64,000 nt of DNA, taken from contig CM053270.1 of the NCBI GenBank assembly GCA_028583415.1, positions 51,414,663 to 51,478,662 of the forward strand, written 5' to 3'. Made by a program: the position numbers and the translations under genes. Source of the DNA: Protea cynaroides (lineage: Eukaryota > Streptophyta > Magnoliopsida > Proteales > Proteaceae). This document shows positions 1-10,705 of this stretch, one piece after another; position 1 is the first letter of the stretch, and each line of letters starts with the position of its first letter. The notes beneath the pieces are model-generated. The model was given only the letters and a program-made list of their open reading frames with translations, made no database searches and was not told where the DNA came from.

Positions 1-300
1 TACACCGAGATGGGTTCCACTGTTGTGGGAACATCTCATCCTTCGGATGTGTTCCAATATTTTGGGAGCATCATTTTCACACACACACAATCAAATTGAG
101 GTAAGTTCCATGTACTATGGGATTACCTCGCCGAGGGGACTTCCTTGTGATAGGGAGTACCTCAACACTGAGATGGGTCCCACTGTTGTGGGGACATCTC
201 TCATCATTGGATGTGTTCCATGATTATGGGAGCGTCCATCGGTTGGGATGCGTTCCAATATTTTGGAAGCGTCCCTCTTCTCTTGCACACACTTGGTACG
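1..300. repeat. Imperfect tandem hairpin repeats inside the LTR
   Basis: Two diverged copies, about 160 bases apart, of a unit beginning GAGATGGGT(T/C)CCAC-TGTT-GTGGG are followed by spacers such as CATCC-TTC-GGATG, TTCCAatattTTGGGAG and TTCCATgattATGGGAG. Each piece can fold on itself. The corresponding zone of the LTR at 40133 is the array at 40620-41440, built from different words. Confidence 0.6.
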
Positions 301-964
301 TACACACCCGCCTGAGCTACGTTTGGCCTGATTCCCACCGCATAGGGATACGTAGGCGGCCTGGGATTTTCCCAGACCTCGGTCATATGTTATATATCAT
401 TTTTCCTTTCTTTTGATGTATGTTTAAGCTATTCTTTTAATTCTTTGATTCATTTTTGCAATTATTTTCTTATTTAATCTGTTTAGTTTCAGCTTATGTT
501 ATGCATAATTTATAAAGAATTAGAGATCAATTTAGGATTCCCCCTTTTACCTTGTATTATATTTAGATAGCCCCAAGTGTTCATAAACTATAGCAAAAGG
601 ATAGGATTTAGGGAGACCGGTTCAATCGGGCGAGTTAGGTGCCTAACACCTTCCCAACTCGTAATTTGGCACTTACCCGCCTTTGGTGAGACGAGATAGC
701 CATTCCATTTGCGCGAGTCATTAGCGTCCCTCCATTGAGGGACATCATTTATAGGTCCTAGACCTTATCTAGGTGGTGACTCCAGTCTTCTTACCCTCTA
801 CTGGCATTAGTGGATGGGATCTGAAGGTGAGAACTTTTCAGATCCCAGTTTGAGTGTAATGAGGGTAAACAACTTTAACTATATGAAAGCTCAACTTTTA
901 AAAAATGAGGATAAATCCAAATTGAAAATTTCAAGAAGATTGATTTTTTTCCCTTGTCCTCACA
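1..964 (-). mobile_element. Ogre/Tat-like giant LTR, 5' portion, minus strand, runs off left edge
   Basis: Read on the minus strand this matches the first part of the giant LTR at 40133-44513. The shared blocks are the GGAGTC(G/A)CCACCTAG block (near 765-785 here, 40180 there), the GGTGTTAGGCACC block (near 628-645) and the CCTACGTATCCC / TTCCCAGAC block (near 310-390). Its terminus reads TGTGAGGACA from 964 leftwards, against TGTGAGGATA at 40133. Position 965 is directly in Tekay gag sequence, so the junction is an LTR end inserted into an older element. No coding sequence is seen. The other end and the duplicated target lie outside the window. Confidence 0.75.
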
Positions 965-1755
965 CAGGGAAGCCATTATAGCCAGCACAATGGGTAACCG
1001 AAATGGAGAAGACCTTCTGTTTGATGACTTATACAGAGGACGAGAAAGTGTTGTTTGCTACGCACATGCTGAGGGAAAATGCCAATGCGTGGTGAAATTC
1101 TACCCGACCGTACTTGGAGACGAAGCATACCCAAATCACATGGGCAATATTCAAAGATGCCTTCTTCGATAAGTACTTTCCGAGGAGTTTTTGTGACCAG
1201 ATGGAAAAAGAGTTCCTCAGCCTGCAATAGTCCCAGATGACAATGGATGCATACCAATAGAGGTACGAAGAGCTGTTTTTCTTTACCCCAACTAGTATGC
1301 AAGAAGAAGAAACTAAGACCAAAAGGTTCACCATGGGTCTGAGAGAGAGCATTCATGAGCATGTACTAGGTTTAGAGAAGAAGGTGTACAATGAAGCTGT
1401 GCAGCTTTCATGGGTTATTGAGTCAAACCAAAGGGACAGCTTCTTTGCATAGAACAAAGGTCTGAAGATGCCTACTATTGGGACACCTGGTGGAGGGAAT
1501 ACCAAACCTTTTCGTCCAGCCCAGACTATAGCTGTGCCAACAAAGACTATTACAGCACCATCACAGCAAACAGCTGGTCTAAACAATAATGTCAAGTGCT
1601 TCAACTGCTAGCAAATGGGGTATTATGCTAGGACTTGCACTCTACTAAAGAAGCAATCACAACAAGGGAAGGTATTTGTCGTCACCGTTGAGGAAGCAGA
1701 TGCATCACCTGATGTGGTTACTTGTACAATTTCATCCCTTACTCTTTTGTTTATT
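965..1755 (+). pseudogene. Tekay gag remnant with zinc knuckle
   Basis: Capsid part of a retrotransposon Gag, which packages element RNA in cytoplasmic particles. Visible blocks are MEKTF, ATHMLRENANAWW, KDAFFDKYFPRSF and QEEETKTKRFTMGLR, all matching gag at 32100-32460 in the second Tekay element. The zinc knuckle near 1599-1640 reads CFNC, then a TAG stop, then QMGYYARTC: the metal-binding histidine is replaced by tyrosine, where element 2 keeps GHYARIC. Further in-frame stops lie at about 1229, 1258 and 1451. The first part is missing, because gag is entered from the inserted LTR. Confidence 0.8.
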
Positions 1756-1799
1756 GCATTATTATGTATGAGCATGTAGACTAAGGGTTAATTGAATTC

Positions 1800-4700
1800 C
1801 AAGAACAATAGATATAGATGGCATACCCGCCAGAGTCCTCTTTGACTCTGGGGCTACCCACTCTTTTGTCTCCATATTCTTTGGGAAGAAATTAGAATTA
1901 CCTATCAAGTCCTTAAGCCCGAGCTTGATAGTTCGATCTCCATTGGGATTGGAAGTTGTTTTAGACGAATGCTATGGACCGTGCCCAGTTCATATTGATG
2001 GGCAGAACCTAAAAGTAAATCTAGTTTAACTCGAGATGGCAGACTTTGATGTCATCTTAGGGATGGATTGGTTAGGCCAGTGTTCGGTTAGTTTACTATG
2101 TGCCAAGAAGAAGCTCACTTTCAAGGATGGCAATGGAAAGGAGTTCAGCTTTACAAGAACTAAACTGCCTAGGAGGCGAAAGCTTATCCTCTCCGCTCTC
2201 AAAGCTAAGAGACGCCTAGAGAAGGGAGGAGTTGGCTATTTGATATCGGTAGTAGAAGTTACTGCAAAGATGCTAAAGATGGAAGATTTAGAAGTGGTGC
2301 GGGAGTTTTTAGATGTATTTCTAGAGCATCTACTTGAACTACCTCTAGACAGCGCTACAAAATTCGTGATAGACCTTATGCTAGGGTCGATGCCGGTGTC
2401 TAAGGCACCTTACAGAATGGCCCCTATGAAGTTGAAGGAATTGAAGACTTAATTGCAAGAGCTTCTAGACAAGGGTCGTATACGGCCAAGTATATCACCG
2501 TGGGGAGCACCTGTATTGTTCGTGAAAAAAAAAAGATGGTAGTGTACAGCTATGTATTGACTACCAATAGTTGAACAAGTTAACCATCATGAACATATAC
2601 CCTTTGCCTAGGATCGACGATCTGTTCCCAGTTGCAAGGTGCAAAGGTTTTCTTGAAGATTGATCTTAGATCTGGGTATCACCAACTGAAGATCAAGGCT
2701 AGAGATATTCTGAAGAGTGCTTACAAGATAAGGTATGGATATTATGAGTTCCTTGTGATGTCATTCAGATTGACCAATGCCCCAGCATCATTTATGGAAT
2801 TGATGAACCGGGTGTTTCATGACATGTTGGACACCTTGGTCATCGTATTTATAGATGATATATTGGTCTACTCCAAGGACAAGGTGATGCATGCAATGTA
2901 CTTGAGAGCAACCTTACAACGGTTGAGAAAGGAGAAGCTCAAAATTCAAGAAGTGTGAATTTTGGCTAAAGGAGGTGATTTTCTTAGGTTACGTAGTATC
3001 TGTAAACGGAATCAAAGTGGATCCAAGAAAGATAGTAGCCATTGTAGGATGGGAAGCATAGTTGCTGAGATTCGTAGCTTCTTGGGTTTAGCTCGTTACT
3101 ACAGGGGATTTATGGAAGACTATTCAAGGATTTCCATTCCACTCACCAGGCTAACCAAGAAGGGGGAGAAATTCATATGGACAGATGAGTGTGAGAAGTG
3201 CTTTCAAACTCTGAAGTTAAGATTAGTCTCTGCACCTATCTTGACTATTCCAGGACCAGGCTGCCATTCACTCTATATATGGATGCCTCGGGTTTGGGAC
3301 TTGGATGTGTACTGATGTAAAGAGAACAGGTGATAGCCTGCGCTTCAAGACATTTGAAGTAGCATGAAAAGAACTACCTGACACATGACCTTGAGTTGGC
3401 AACGGTAATTCATGCGATTAAGAATTGGAGGCATTACCTGTATGGGAAAAAGTTTCAACTCAAGTCTGATAACAAGAGTCTAACGTACCTTTTTCACTTA
3501 GAATGACCTAAATATGAGGCAAAGGAGGTGGTTGGAGCTATTAAAAAACTATGATTGTGACATTCAATACCATCCAGATAAGGCAAATGTTGTGGCAGAT
3601 GCCTTAAGCAAAAAATGGGAGTCGAAGATGGAGGCAGGGCCTAGTACAAATGCAGCACTGTGTTCTGCAACATATGACTAACCAGAGAATGAAGAACAAC
3701 ATATACTTGAGTTAGTAGAGGATCCTGTAGAGCAAGGCTTAATTCACAAGTTCACGCTCATGTTCGCAGCTTTGAAGATTTTGCCAGATCTAATAGATGA
3801 GGTGAAGCCAACAATCCTACAAGATCCACACCTCAGGATAGTACAAGAGGATCTAGAAAAGGATAAAACCAACCTTGACTTCACCTTGGATGTAGACAAG
3901 GTTCTCAGGTATCGAGGACTGTTGTGTATACCTAAGAAGGAGAACTTGGACATCAGAGATAAAATCATGACAGAAGCTCATTATACCCCATATTCGGTAC
4001 ATCGGGGAAGCACTATGATGTACCTTGACCTAAAGAGGTTGTACTGGTGGAGGGGTATGAAAGCTGACGTGGTCCGATTTGCATTCCAATGTCTAAATTA
4101 TCAGCAAGTAAAAGCAGAGAGACAAAGACCTGCTGGGTTATTACAGCCACTATTGAAGCTACAATGGAAGTAGGATTGTATTACGACGGACTTCGTCACT
4201 GGCTTACCCTTGACGCCAAGGTTAGTGGATGCAGTTTAGGTGATAGTCGACTGACTTACTAAGACGGCTAGCTTCATCGCGGTCAAACCTCAGTACACCA
4301 TGGAAGGTTGGCAAAGTTATATGTGGATAACATAGTTAGGCTTCACAATGTGCCCGAGAGTATAGTATCTAATAAAGATCCCTGTTTTACATCCAAATTC
4401 TGGTAAGGACTACAGAAACTATGGGGACGAAACTGAAATTCAGTACAACTTTCCACCCTCAGACATATGGGCAGTCAGAGGGAACCATCATGATCTTGGA
4501 AGATATGCTTCGAGCTTGTGCCATAGATTTCAAGGGAGCTTGGGATGAGAAGCTATCGCTCATCAAGTTCGCTTATAATAATAATTACCAGACTACAATC
4601 CAGATGGCTCCATATGAGGCACTGTATGGAAAGAAATGTTGGACTCCTCTGTTATGAAACGAGGTGGGAGAAAAAAGGATAGTAGGATCGGAGTTTGTAG

Positions 4701-5280
4701 AAGAAACCTGTCGGACCGGAGTTTGTAGAAGAAACCTGTCAAGTGATTGATCAAATTAAAGATAGAGTCAAGACAGCCCAAGTTCGACAGAAGCATTATG
4801 CAGATAATAGATGGCGAGATCTAGAGTTTGCAGTGGGTAATAAGGTATTCTTGAAGATATCACCTATGCGAGGTCTAAAGCGGTTTGGTAAAAAGGGGAA
4901 GTTATTCCCCAGGTATGTGGGACCGTATGAGATACTGACCAAACGTAATAGCGTGGTGTATCAACTAGCCCTGCCACCATCTATGTCAGGCATTCATGTT
5001 GAGTTCCATGTCATTACTGAAGAAGTACGTCAGGAGTCCATCGCACATCTTGACTGCGAACCCACCAGACTTGACAGAAGAATTGACATTTGAGGTGGTA
5101 CTAGTGACCTTCACAAGCCGAAAGGTACAATACCTCCGGAACAGAGATATCTATTACGTCAAAGTGCATTGGAAAAGCCAAGATGTAGAAGAGATTATAT
5201 GGGATGAGGAGAATGCGATGCGAAAGGAATACCCCAAATTTTTCGATGAAGAAGATACGTGTAAATTTAGACGTCGAAAT
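1800..5280 (+). pseudogene. Tekay pol remnant: PR-RT-RNaseH-IN-chromodomain
   Basis: Decayed polyprotein. Protease has LFDSGATHSF (about 1838-1867) and FDVILGMDW (about 2045-2071). Reverse transcriptase runs about 2460-3200, with YPLPRIDDL, KIDLRSGYHQLKI and the catalytic FIDDILVYS (about 2848-2874). RNase H (about 3265-3630) has DASGLGLGC and THDLELA. Integrase (about 3890-4660) has the YWWRGMK block, a zinc-finger region ending CLNYQQVK (one cysteine lost to tyrosine) and the FHPQTYGQSE block. The C-terminus (about 5090-5270) resembles a chromodomain: VQYLRNRDIYYVKV, IIWDEENAMR, YPKFF. Numerous stops and frameshifts are spread throughout, for example at 2030, 2450, 2956, 3358 and 4171. Confidence 0.85.
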
Positions 5281-5352
5281 TTCTTTTAAGGGTGGGGGAA
5301 TTGTGAGACCTACATGTAAATTTCAAGATGAAATTTCTTTTAAGGGGGGAGT
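5260..5352 (+). repeat. Duplicated polypurine tract and LTR-start junction
   Basis: AAATTTCTTTTAAGGG occurs twice about 60 bases apart, near 5276 and 5331. Each copy is followed by a purine run and an LTR-like start: TGTGAGACCTAC at 5302 and TGTAAGACTTGC at 5353. The second matches the start of related LTRs. The first looks like a copy of the PPT/U3 boundary made by tandem duplication. Confidence 0.6.
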
Positions 5353-6674
5353 TGTAAGACTTGCACTCCACAAACCCGACCTAAATCTATATTTCGTATC
5401 GTGACAGGTCTTCCAATCATAACCGAGTCAGACGGGACGAGCAGATGATGAGCCATAAGTCTAGGTACGAAAATAATCGAAACGGACCAAATGGAAAGTG
5501 TCATGAGACATACCAGTCTCATGATACTGGTCTACATACTGGTCTTATGAACACTCGATCAGTATGTCTATACAAGCTGACTATTTAGATTGAAAATGAA
5601 TCCCAGTGGGTGCCACCTTCCAAATCTCAATCCTAGAGACCTTCCTTACGTAGGAAACTCTCTTAAAACCTACCCTAGTCTATATATTAACTCCTTAAGC
5701 TCTTGATATCCTTTTGTTGACTCTTACAAAACCCTAGAGATGATAAGGAGATCTGAAGAGGAGAAAGGAGCCGAGAAAGATTGCAGAGGAGACTCCATTG
5801 GAAGAAGAACATCATAGTTCATAGACCAATGGTGAGTACATTGACTATCTTGTTTTTAGGTTAGATTAGATTATGATCAATACCATGAAAGACTAGGTAT
5901 TGATCCAAAACTCTATTTCGTCGATAAATCCTAGTTCATTCGAGGAACCCTAGGTTTGAATTCTAAACTAAGGTTCCTTAGAACGTAAGACTTAAATGAA
6001 AGATAAAATAAATTCTAGCATGATGCTCAGGCCTAGAAGGATTAGGAGAAACCCTAGAAGTCAAGTTAGAAGATCGACGAAAGACGAAGATCACATTGGA
6101 GGTTGCACGGAGGCATACCGATCGACTATACTGGGGGCACCTCGGTGGACTTGTAGCCCTTGGGAAACATGTCAGGTTTGTCTGCTTGGACATACCAATC
6201 GACAGATTTGTACAGTGACCTGTGATCGATATGTACAGAATGGGGTGGTTTTCAACCCAAGTTGATTTTCGACCAACGTAAACCTAGTGAACCTAATTCT
6301 AACCAAATCCTAATGATATGTAGGACCTGTTGACAACAAGATTGGACTCTGTGATGCAAGGAAAGCTTGTAATCAAGCATCAGGTAAGGGATCGGACTTA
6401 AACCCTAATTAACTAATAACAGTAAAACGGTGCTAATTACTCTTGTTTCTGTGAAGTATTGCTTGTGTAATCAAGGATTTGCAAGTGGGTTCGTCACTAA
6501 CCCACTTGCAAGTTGGTGTATATGTTGGTACGGTATAGGGTATTAGGGGAGGACGTGGTACTGTGGTTCAGCCTGACCACCAGACTCTAGCTATATCTCT
6601 ATATCGGAGTAAGTGATGTGGGGTGACAGCGATGTGTGATCCATTAGGCGTGCTCACACTCTCGTGCATGGAGG
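5353..6674 (+). repeat. 3' LTR of Tekay element 1, 3'-truncated
   Basis: Begins TGTAAGAC just after a purine-rich tract and aligns along its length with the LTRs at 26749 and 35717, for example the CAGGTCTTCCAATCATAAC block near 5405 and the TTGGTACGGTATAGGGTAT block near 6525. Homology stops right after CTCGTGCATGGAGG at about 6674. No GGGGTGTGACA end is found, so the 3' part was deleted. A TATA-like TCTATATATTAA lies near 5679. Confidence 0.75.
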
Positions 6675-6972
6675 ATGACGAACGACGACAAGGAGATACT
6701 GAAGAAATTGGATGGTAGCACCCACAATACCTTTCAATCCATCTATCCTCTAACACAATGCCTATGCAAGTTCATCTCACAGCCTGACAATAAATGATGA
6801 TGATCATCCTCTCCCTCTCCTTCTTGTCCAACTAGATACCTTCTACCTCCTCATCCCACTCATGTCCTACAATGATTATGTCCATCTAATCAACTGCATC
6901 ACTAACAACCTCCACCTTCCTTCCCTCCTCTCCTTTGATTATCTCCCCTATTTCTTCTATAGATATCTCTAT
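6675..6972. other. Unassigned sequence between two LTR remnants
   Basis: No recognisable gene. It is pyrimidine-rich in the second half (CCTCTCCCTCTCC type runs). A 41-codon frame starts at about 6674 but nothing supports it as a gene. It is probably the old target sequence, since ATCGT at 6973-6977 is duplicated around the next LTR. Confidence 0.4.
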
Positions 6973-6977
6973 ATCGT

Positions 6978-7901
6978 TGTTGTTGCAAGATTTCGCTTGG
7001 AGTACAAGATGTTGCCATGTATTTGCAGATCAAGAATACGCAATGAGGTGGGTGGGTGGGTTTTACCCCGTGGCCATTCCAATGCCTAAATCAGTATAGT
7101 CCAGGACAAGCAGAATGGAACTCGGGGATAAGTTACCCAAGTTCCTTAGAGAGAAGGGATTGAGGTACGGGAGTTCTGCAAGACCTTCCCCTTCTAGTTC
7201 ACAGTGATAAAAAGGTAAACGGCTAAGTATGAATGGTAAGTGAGTGAGAACTCACAGAGGATAAACAGTGAATTCTAAAGGAAATCCTAGAGAGTGATAG
7301 TACCTTGAGAGAGTGAAAATTCAGATCCTTTCCCGTTGCTTCCTTCTGCTATTTATAGCCCAAATATGAAACGTGTCGAGCAAGCTTTCTTTTTTTAGCT
7401 AACTCATTTCGATTTCCTAAGCACCATCTTCAAGCTATTTTGTAGGTTTAGGGGACCTACAATCCCCTAAGGTGGAGTATATCTCCAAAATCTTACCTTT
7501 TCAATCCCTTATGTCCACGTTACTTGGGTGGTTTGACGTGAGTGGCCACCATTTTCCTTTTCTCAAGAGTATTTGAGACTCTTTTCTTCGTGGCGCCCCA
7601 GACAAGATGACGGGGCAAGTCTAGTCAGCATGAAATGAATTTAATTTCCTCTATTCGCATTTATGGGCAGTTATCATAGTGCAATTAATGCATGTTTGTC
7701 TCATTTATTACCATAAAATCCTCCCGATATTAAGCTTAGGGACCGAATCGAATCGCCGCCTGTATTTTGAGTTGGATTCTTCACGTTGTCCCACGGATGA
7801 AAGGGCATTCTTGATGAGGGCCACGTGTACGACCCTTATTGCATCTCTCTTTGATTATCATTGGACGGCTCAGATCCTATCCGTCGCATTTTCCCCCAAC
7901 A
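6978..7901 (-). mobile_element. Tat-type solo LTR, minus strand, TSD ATCGT
   Basis: Read on the minus strand it starts TGTTGGGGGAAAA and ends CAACAACA, 924 bases. It matches the Tat LTR at 51391-52267 and the fragment at 22807-23001, including the blocks that read AACCCACCCACCTCATTG and AAGTTCCTTAGAGAGAAG (or complements). Its TATA box TATAAATA is at 7357-7350. It is flanked by ATCGT at 6973-6977 and 7902-7906, so it is a complete insertion reduced to one LTR by LTR-LTR recombination. It lies about 900 bases upstream of the HSFA5 start codon, transcribing away from it. Confidence 0.88.
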
Positions 7902-7906
7902 ATCGT

Positions 7907-8195
7907 TATTCTTCTTCTTCTTCTCTTTTTTTTCTGTTTTTTTTTTTTTTTTTCCAGAAGTTTGACCCAATATTTTGAGTAAATAGAGAATGTCACAGAG
8001 TTGTAGGGGAGTTGTCCCATTTGTAGGAAAGTTGTTGGAGTTGTAGGGGACTTGCCAGACTAGTAGGGGAGCCACTGGATATTGAAGGAGTGGAATGCTT
8101 GTCGATGGAGTTGAATGGTGTTGCAGGAGTTCAATGATCATCTTATATGAGAGTACCTAGTGTAGATGAGTCATTTTAGTACCACATATTAATAC
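7907..8195. other. Intergenic, simple sequence
   Basis: A TTCTTC/T-rich stretch (about 7907-7963) is followed by four loose repeats of GTTGTAGGGGA / GTAGGGGAG-like words (about 8000-8120). No gene seen. Confidence 0.4.
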
Positions 8196-8433
8196 GGATC
8201 CACATCCTCTCCCGCCTGAGTTTGGGTAGGAGAGTTGGTGGCCCGGATGAATGGCCGCCACCTGGTTCTCGGGTGAATCCGAACCCTCCATCCGAGCCGA
8301 CACCCCTGTCGGCTCAGCTTGTCGGTTGGACTGTCGGCTTGGATAGATGGCTCAGATTCACCATAGAGCCAAGTGGCGGCCATCCATCTTGGCCGCCAAC
8401 TCTGCTGTCCAAACTCAGGTGGGGGAGGATTTC
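8196..8433. mobile_element. GC-rich fold-back MITE, copy 1
   Basis: The two ends are inverted repeats: CCTGAGTTTGG near 8214 pairs with CCAAACTCAGG near 8409, and GGTGGCCCGGATGAATGGCCGCCAC with a diverged complement near 8373-8400. The centre contains GAGCCGACACC and GTCGGCTCAG words. A second copy in the opposite orientation is at 61871-62089. It has no coding capacity. It lies about 370 bases upstream of the HSFA5 start codon, in the likely promoter. Confidence 0.7.
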
Positions 8434-8802
8434 TATACTATTAATATTAGTTGATTGAAACTTTATGTAATTTTTAAATTACAAAAGGAGATTCGTGTAA
8501 TTAGACTTATGTAGATAGGAGGTGAGTGTAATTTACCCAAATAAAAACAGAAAGGAAAGGAAAAGGTAAAAATGAAATTTAACGGCGTTCGTGCGAGTGC
8601 TAGATTCATCTCCTGACTTCTAAGACTCCAAGTCCCAAGTCGTCGTTGTTCAACGCCTTCCCTCGCTCCTGTTGCTTACCTAACTCCGTCTCAGAAACGG
8701 CGACTTGAGAGCCAAATTAAGCGTTCTAGAAGATCTGCAATTGCACAGAAACCTCGACAACGAAACAAAAGCGAGTTCTGATCATTGATTCTCTTAGGTT
8801 GG
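8434..8802 (+). promoter_or_regulatory. Probable HSFA5 proximal promoter and 5' UTR
   Basis: This is the sequence between the MITE and the HSFA5 start codon. A perfect heat-shock-element core TTCTAGAA lies at 8724-8731, about 72 bases before the ATG, with an imperfect third box (GATC) after it. The only weak TATA candidate is CAAATAAAAAC near 8539. The start codon at 8803 is the first ATG that opens the class A HSF reading frame. Transcription start and function of the element are inferred, not visible. Confidence 0.4.
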
Positions 8803-10705
8803 ATGGAAGGAGGGCAGACCAGTGGTGGTGGCAGCGGAGGTCCAGCTCCGTTTCTTCTGAAAACTTACGACATGATCGAGGACTCGTCGACCGACGAAAT
8901 CGTGTCATGGAGCGCTAACAAGAACAGTTTCGTCGTCTGGAACCCGCCCGAGTTCGCTGCTCGTCTCCTACCCACCTATTTCAAGCACAATAATTTCTCG
9001 AGCTTCATCAGGCAGCTCAACACCTATGTAAGCTCTCCATAAAATTATCCTAAATTTCTTCTCTTATATGGCTTTGTGTTTTGGATTTCGTCGATGGCTT
9101 TTGAAATTTTATCTGCCAAGTTTGGTGGTTCTGCTTAAACCCACTTCATTTCCAATAATTGGGCATTTTTTTGATAAGAGAGTATATTTTCCTGTAAAGC
9201 TATGGACTTAGGCACTTCGATTGGCATATCCTCTTAGCTGTTTGATCCAGATCTGTTAGTTAATCGAATTCTTGTTGTTGCAATTTTGCTTCATAGTTTA
9301 AGTATAGTGATGGGATCTGTTATAACTCAAATGGGCATATACAAAAAATTGCTTTTTTGAAGTTATGACTGATTGTAGGAGATTGGGTTCAGGAATCAGA
9401 ATGAGTGACTTCAGCTGAACTGAGAACGAGTGATTTATTAATTTTTTTTATTATTTTTTTTCATAGGGATTCCGGAAGATTGACCCAGAGAAATGGGAGT
9501 TTGCCAATGAAGATTTTGTTAAGGATCAGAAGCATCTTCTTAAGAACATTTACCGCAGGAAACCTATTCATAGCCACAGTCATCCTCAAGGCTCTGGAGG
9601 GGATGCAGAAAGAGCGGCTCTTGAGGAAGAGATGGAGAAGCTTTTGCGAGAGAAGACTGCTCTTCAGGGAAATCTTTGGAGATTCAGACAGCAGCAATCC
9701 GGGACGAAGGTTCAGTTGGAAGATTTGGGTAGAAGGGTACAAGATATGGAGCAGAGACAACTGAGGATGATTACCTTCTTGGAAAAGGCTGTTCAGAATC
9801 CAACTTTTGTGGAACATCTTGTTCAAATGGCTGGATCCTCCATGGACTTATCTGTAATAAATAAGAGGAGAAGATTACCTAATCTTGATTACAGTCAAGA
9901 AGTTCTGGATAATAGCCATGTTGACAACCATAATAGTAGTTCCAAACCTGACATTGGGCATATTTTCCACCAAGATTTTTCTAAGAAGTTGAACCTTGAG
10001 CTGTCGCCAGCAGTTTCTGATAATGACTTGGTTTACCCAAGTGCGCAGAGCTCCAATGAAGATGGGAGGAGTCCACAGAGGATAACTTCAGAAGGAGACA
10101 TAAGAGATGCACATGTCAGGTTGGAAGGTCTTGCATTTACTCCTGAAACATTTGACCTTTCGGACACTGGAACATCTTTCACGTTGAAAAAGGATGCTAC
10201 TTTGTCAAGACAAGTGAGAGAAAATGATACCTCAAGGCTGCATTGCTTGCCACATGATTTGACTTCTGCTGACGAAGGTGATGGTCATATCTCCTGCCAT
10301 TTAAATCTAACACTTGCTTCTTCTGCATTGCAAGTGGAGAGTAGTAGTAATTATTCCTCTAGAATTTGCCCTGAAATTGGTACTTCCACTGAGTTGAGGT
10401 CTAGCATCAATGGTAAAGAAGCTGATCTTAGAGTTGCTTCAAATACCAGAAGTACCAGTAATGATGATGCACCCAAGCCTTCTTCTTATGAGGCCCCAAC
10501 AAATGATCAAGGGCCTTTGGCTACTCAGGGCCGGGTGAATGATGTTTTCTGGGAACAGTTCCTAACTGAAAGACCAGGTTCTTCAGATACTGAGGAAGCA
10601 AGTTCGAGTTTTAGAGCAAATCCATATGATGATCAGGAAGAGAAAATGTCTGGGCATGGAAAGCCTTGGAGAAATAGAAAAGATATGGAACAGCTCACTC
10701 TCTGA
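8803..10705 (+). CDS. HSFA5: Heat shock transcription factor class A5, two coding exons
   Basis: Exon 1 is 8803-9027 (75 codons) and exon 2 is 9467-10705 (412 codons plus stop), 487 residues in all. The winged-helix DNA-binding domain spans about residues 14-108 (PAPFLLKTYDM ... YFKHNNFSSFIRQLNTY | GFRKIDPEKWEF). It is split by the intron at the position conserved in all plant HSFs, phase 0. A heptad-repeat HR-A/B oligomerisation coiled coil follows (about 124-185), then the basic nuclear localisation signal NKRRR (207-211), a serine-rich region, the AHA activator motif DVFWEQFL (434-441) and a C-terminal MEQLTL export-signal-like end. The block RVNDVFWEQFLTERPGSS and the ending identify the A4/A5 group, and the overall layout fits A5. 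HSFA5 is known as a nuclear, oligomer-forming factor that represses HSFA4 activity. No defect is seen. Confidence 0.95.
9028..9466 (+). other. HSFA5: HSFA5 intron 1
   Basis: It starts GTAAGC after the TAT (Tyr) codon at 9025-9027 and ends TTTTCATAG before GGATTCCGG at 9467. At 439 bases with a T-rich tract before the acceptor it is a typical plant intron. Joining restores NTY-GFRK, the invariant HSF sequence. Confidence 0.93.

Larger units (their letters stand above)
965..6674 (+). mobile_element. Tekay/Del-type chromovirus remnant (element 1), truncated at both ends
   Basis: A Ty3/gypsy element in the order gag, protease, reverse transcriptase, RNase H, integrase, chromodomain, polypurine tract, 3' LTR. 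The domain order with a C-terminal chromodomain and the near-identity in layout to the element at 26749-37893 place it with Tekay-type chromoviruses. Its 5' part is cut off by the Ogre-like LTR ending at 964, and its 3' LTR stops at about 6674, roughly 0.8 kb short of the length of the related LTRs. Every coding domain has stops or frameshifts, so the copy is dead. Confidence 0.85.

Noticed and set aside
6674..6798. 41-codon frame starting MTNDDKEILKKL
   Set aside because: It begins exactly at the breakpoint of a truncated LTR, is short, and no family is recognised. Probably chance.
8785..8802. HSFA5 start at an upstream TTG
   Set aside because: The frame is open to 8785 but TTG is not a normal plant start. 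The ATG at 8803 gives the usual MEGG/Gly-rich N-terminus before the DNA-binding domain.
9461..9826. Minus-strand 121-codon frame over HSFA5
   Set aside because: It is a shadow of the conserved HSF exon on the other strand.
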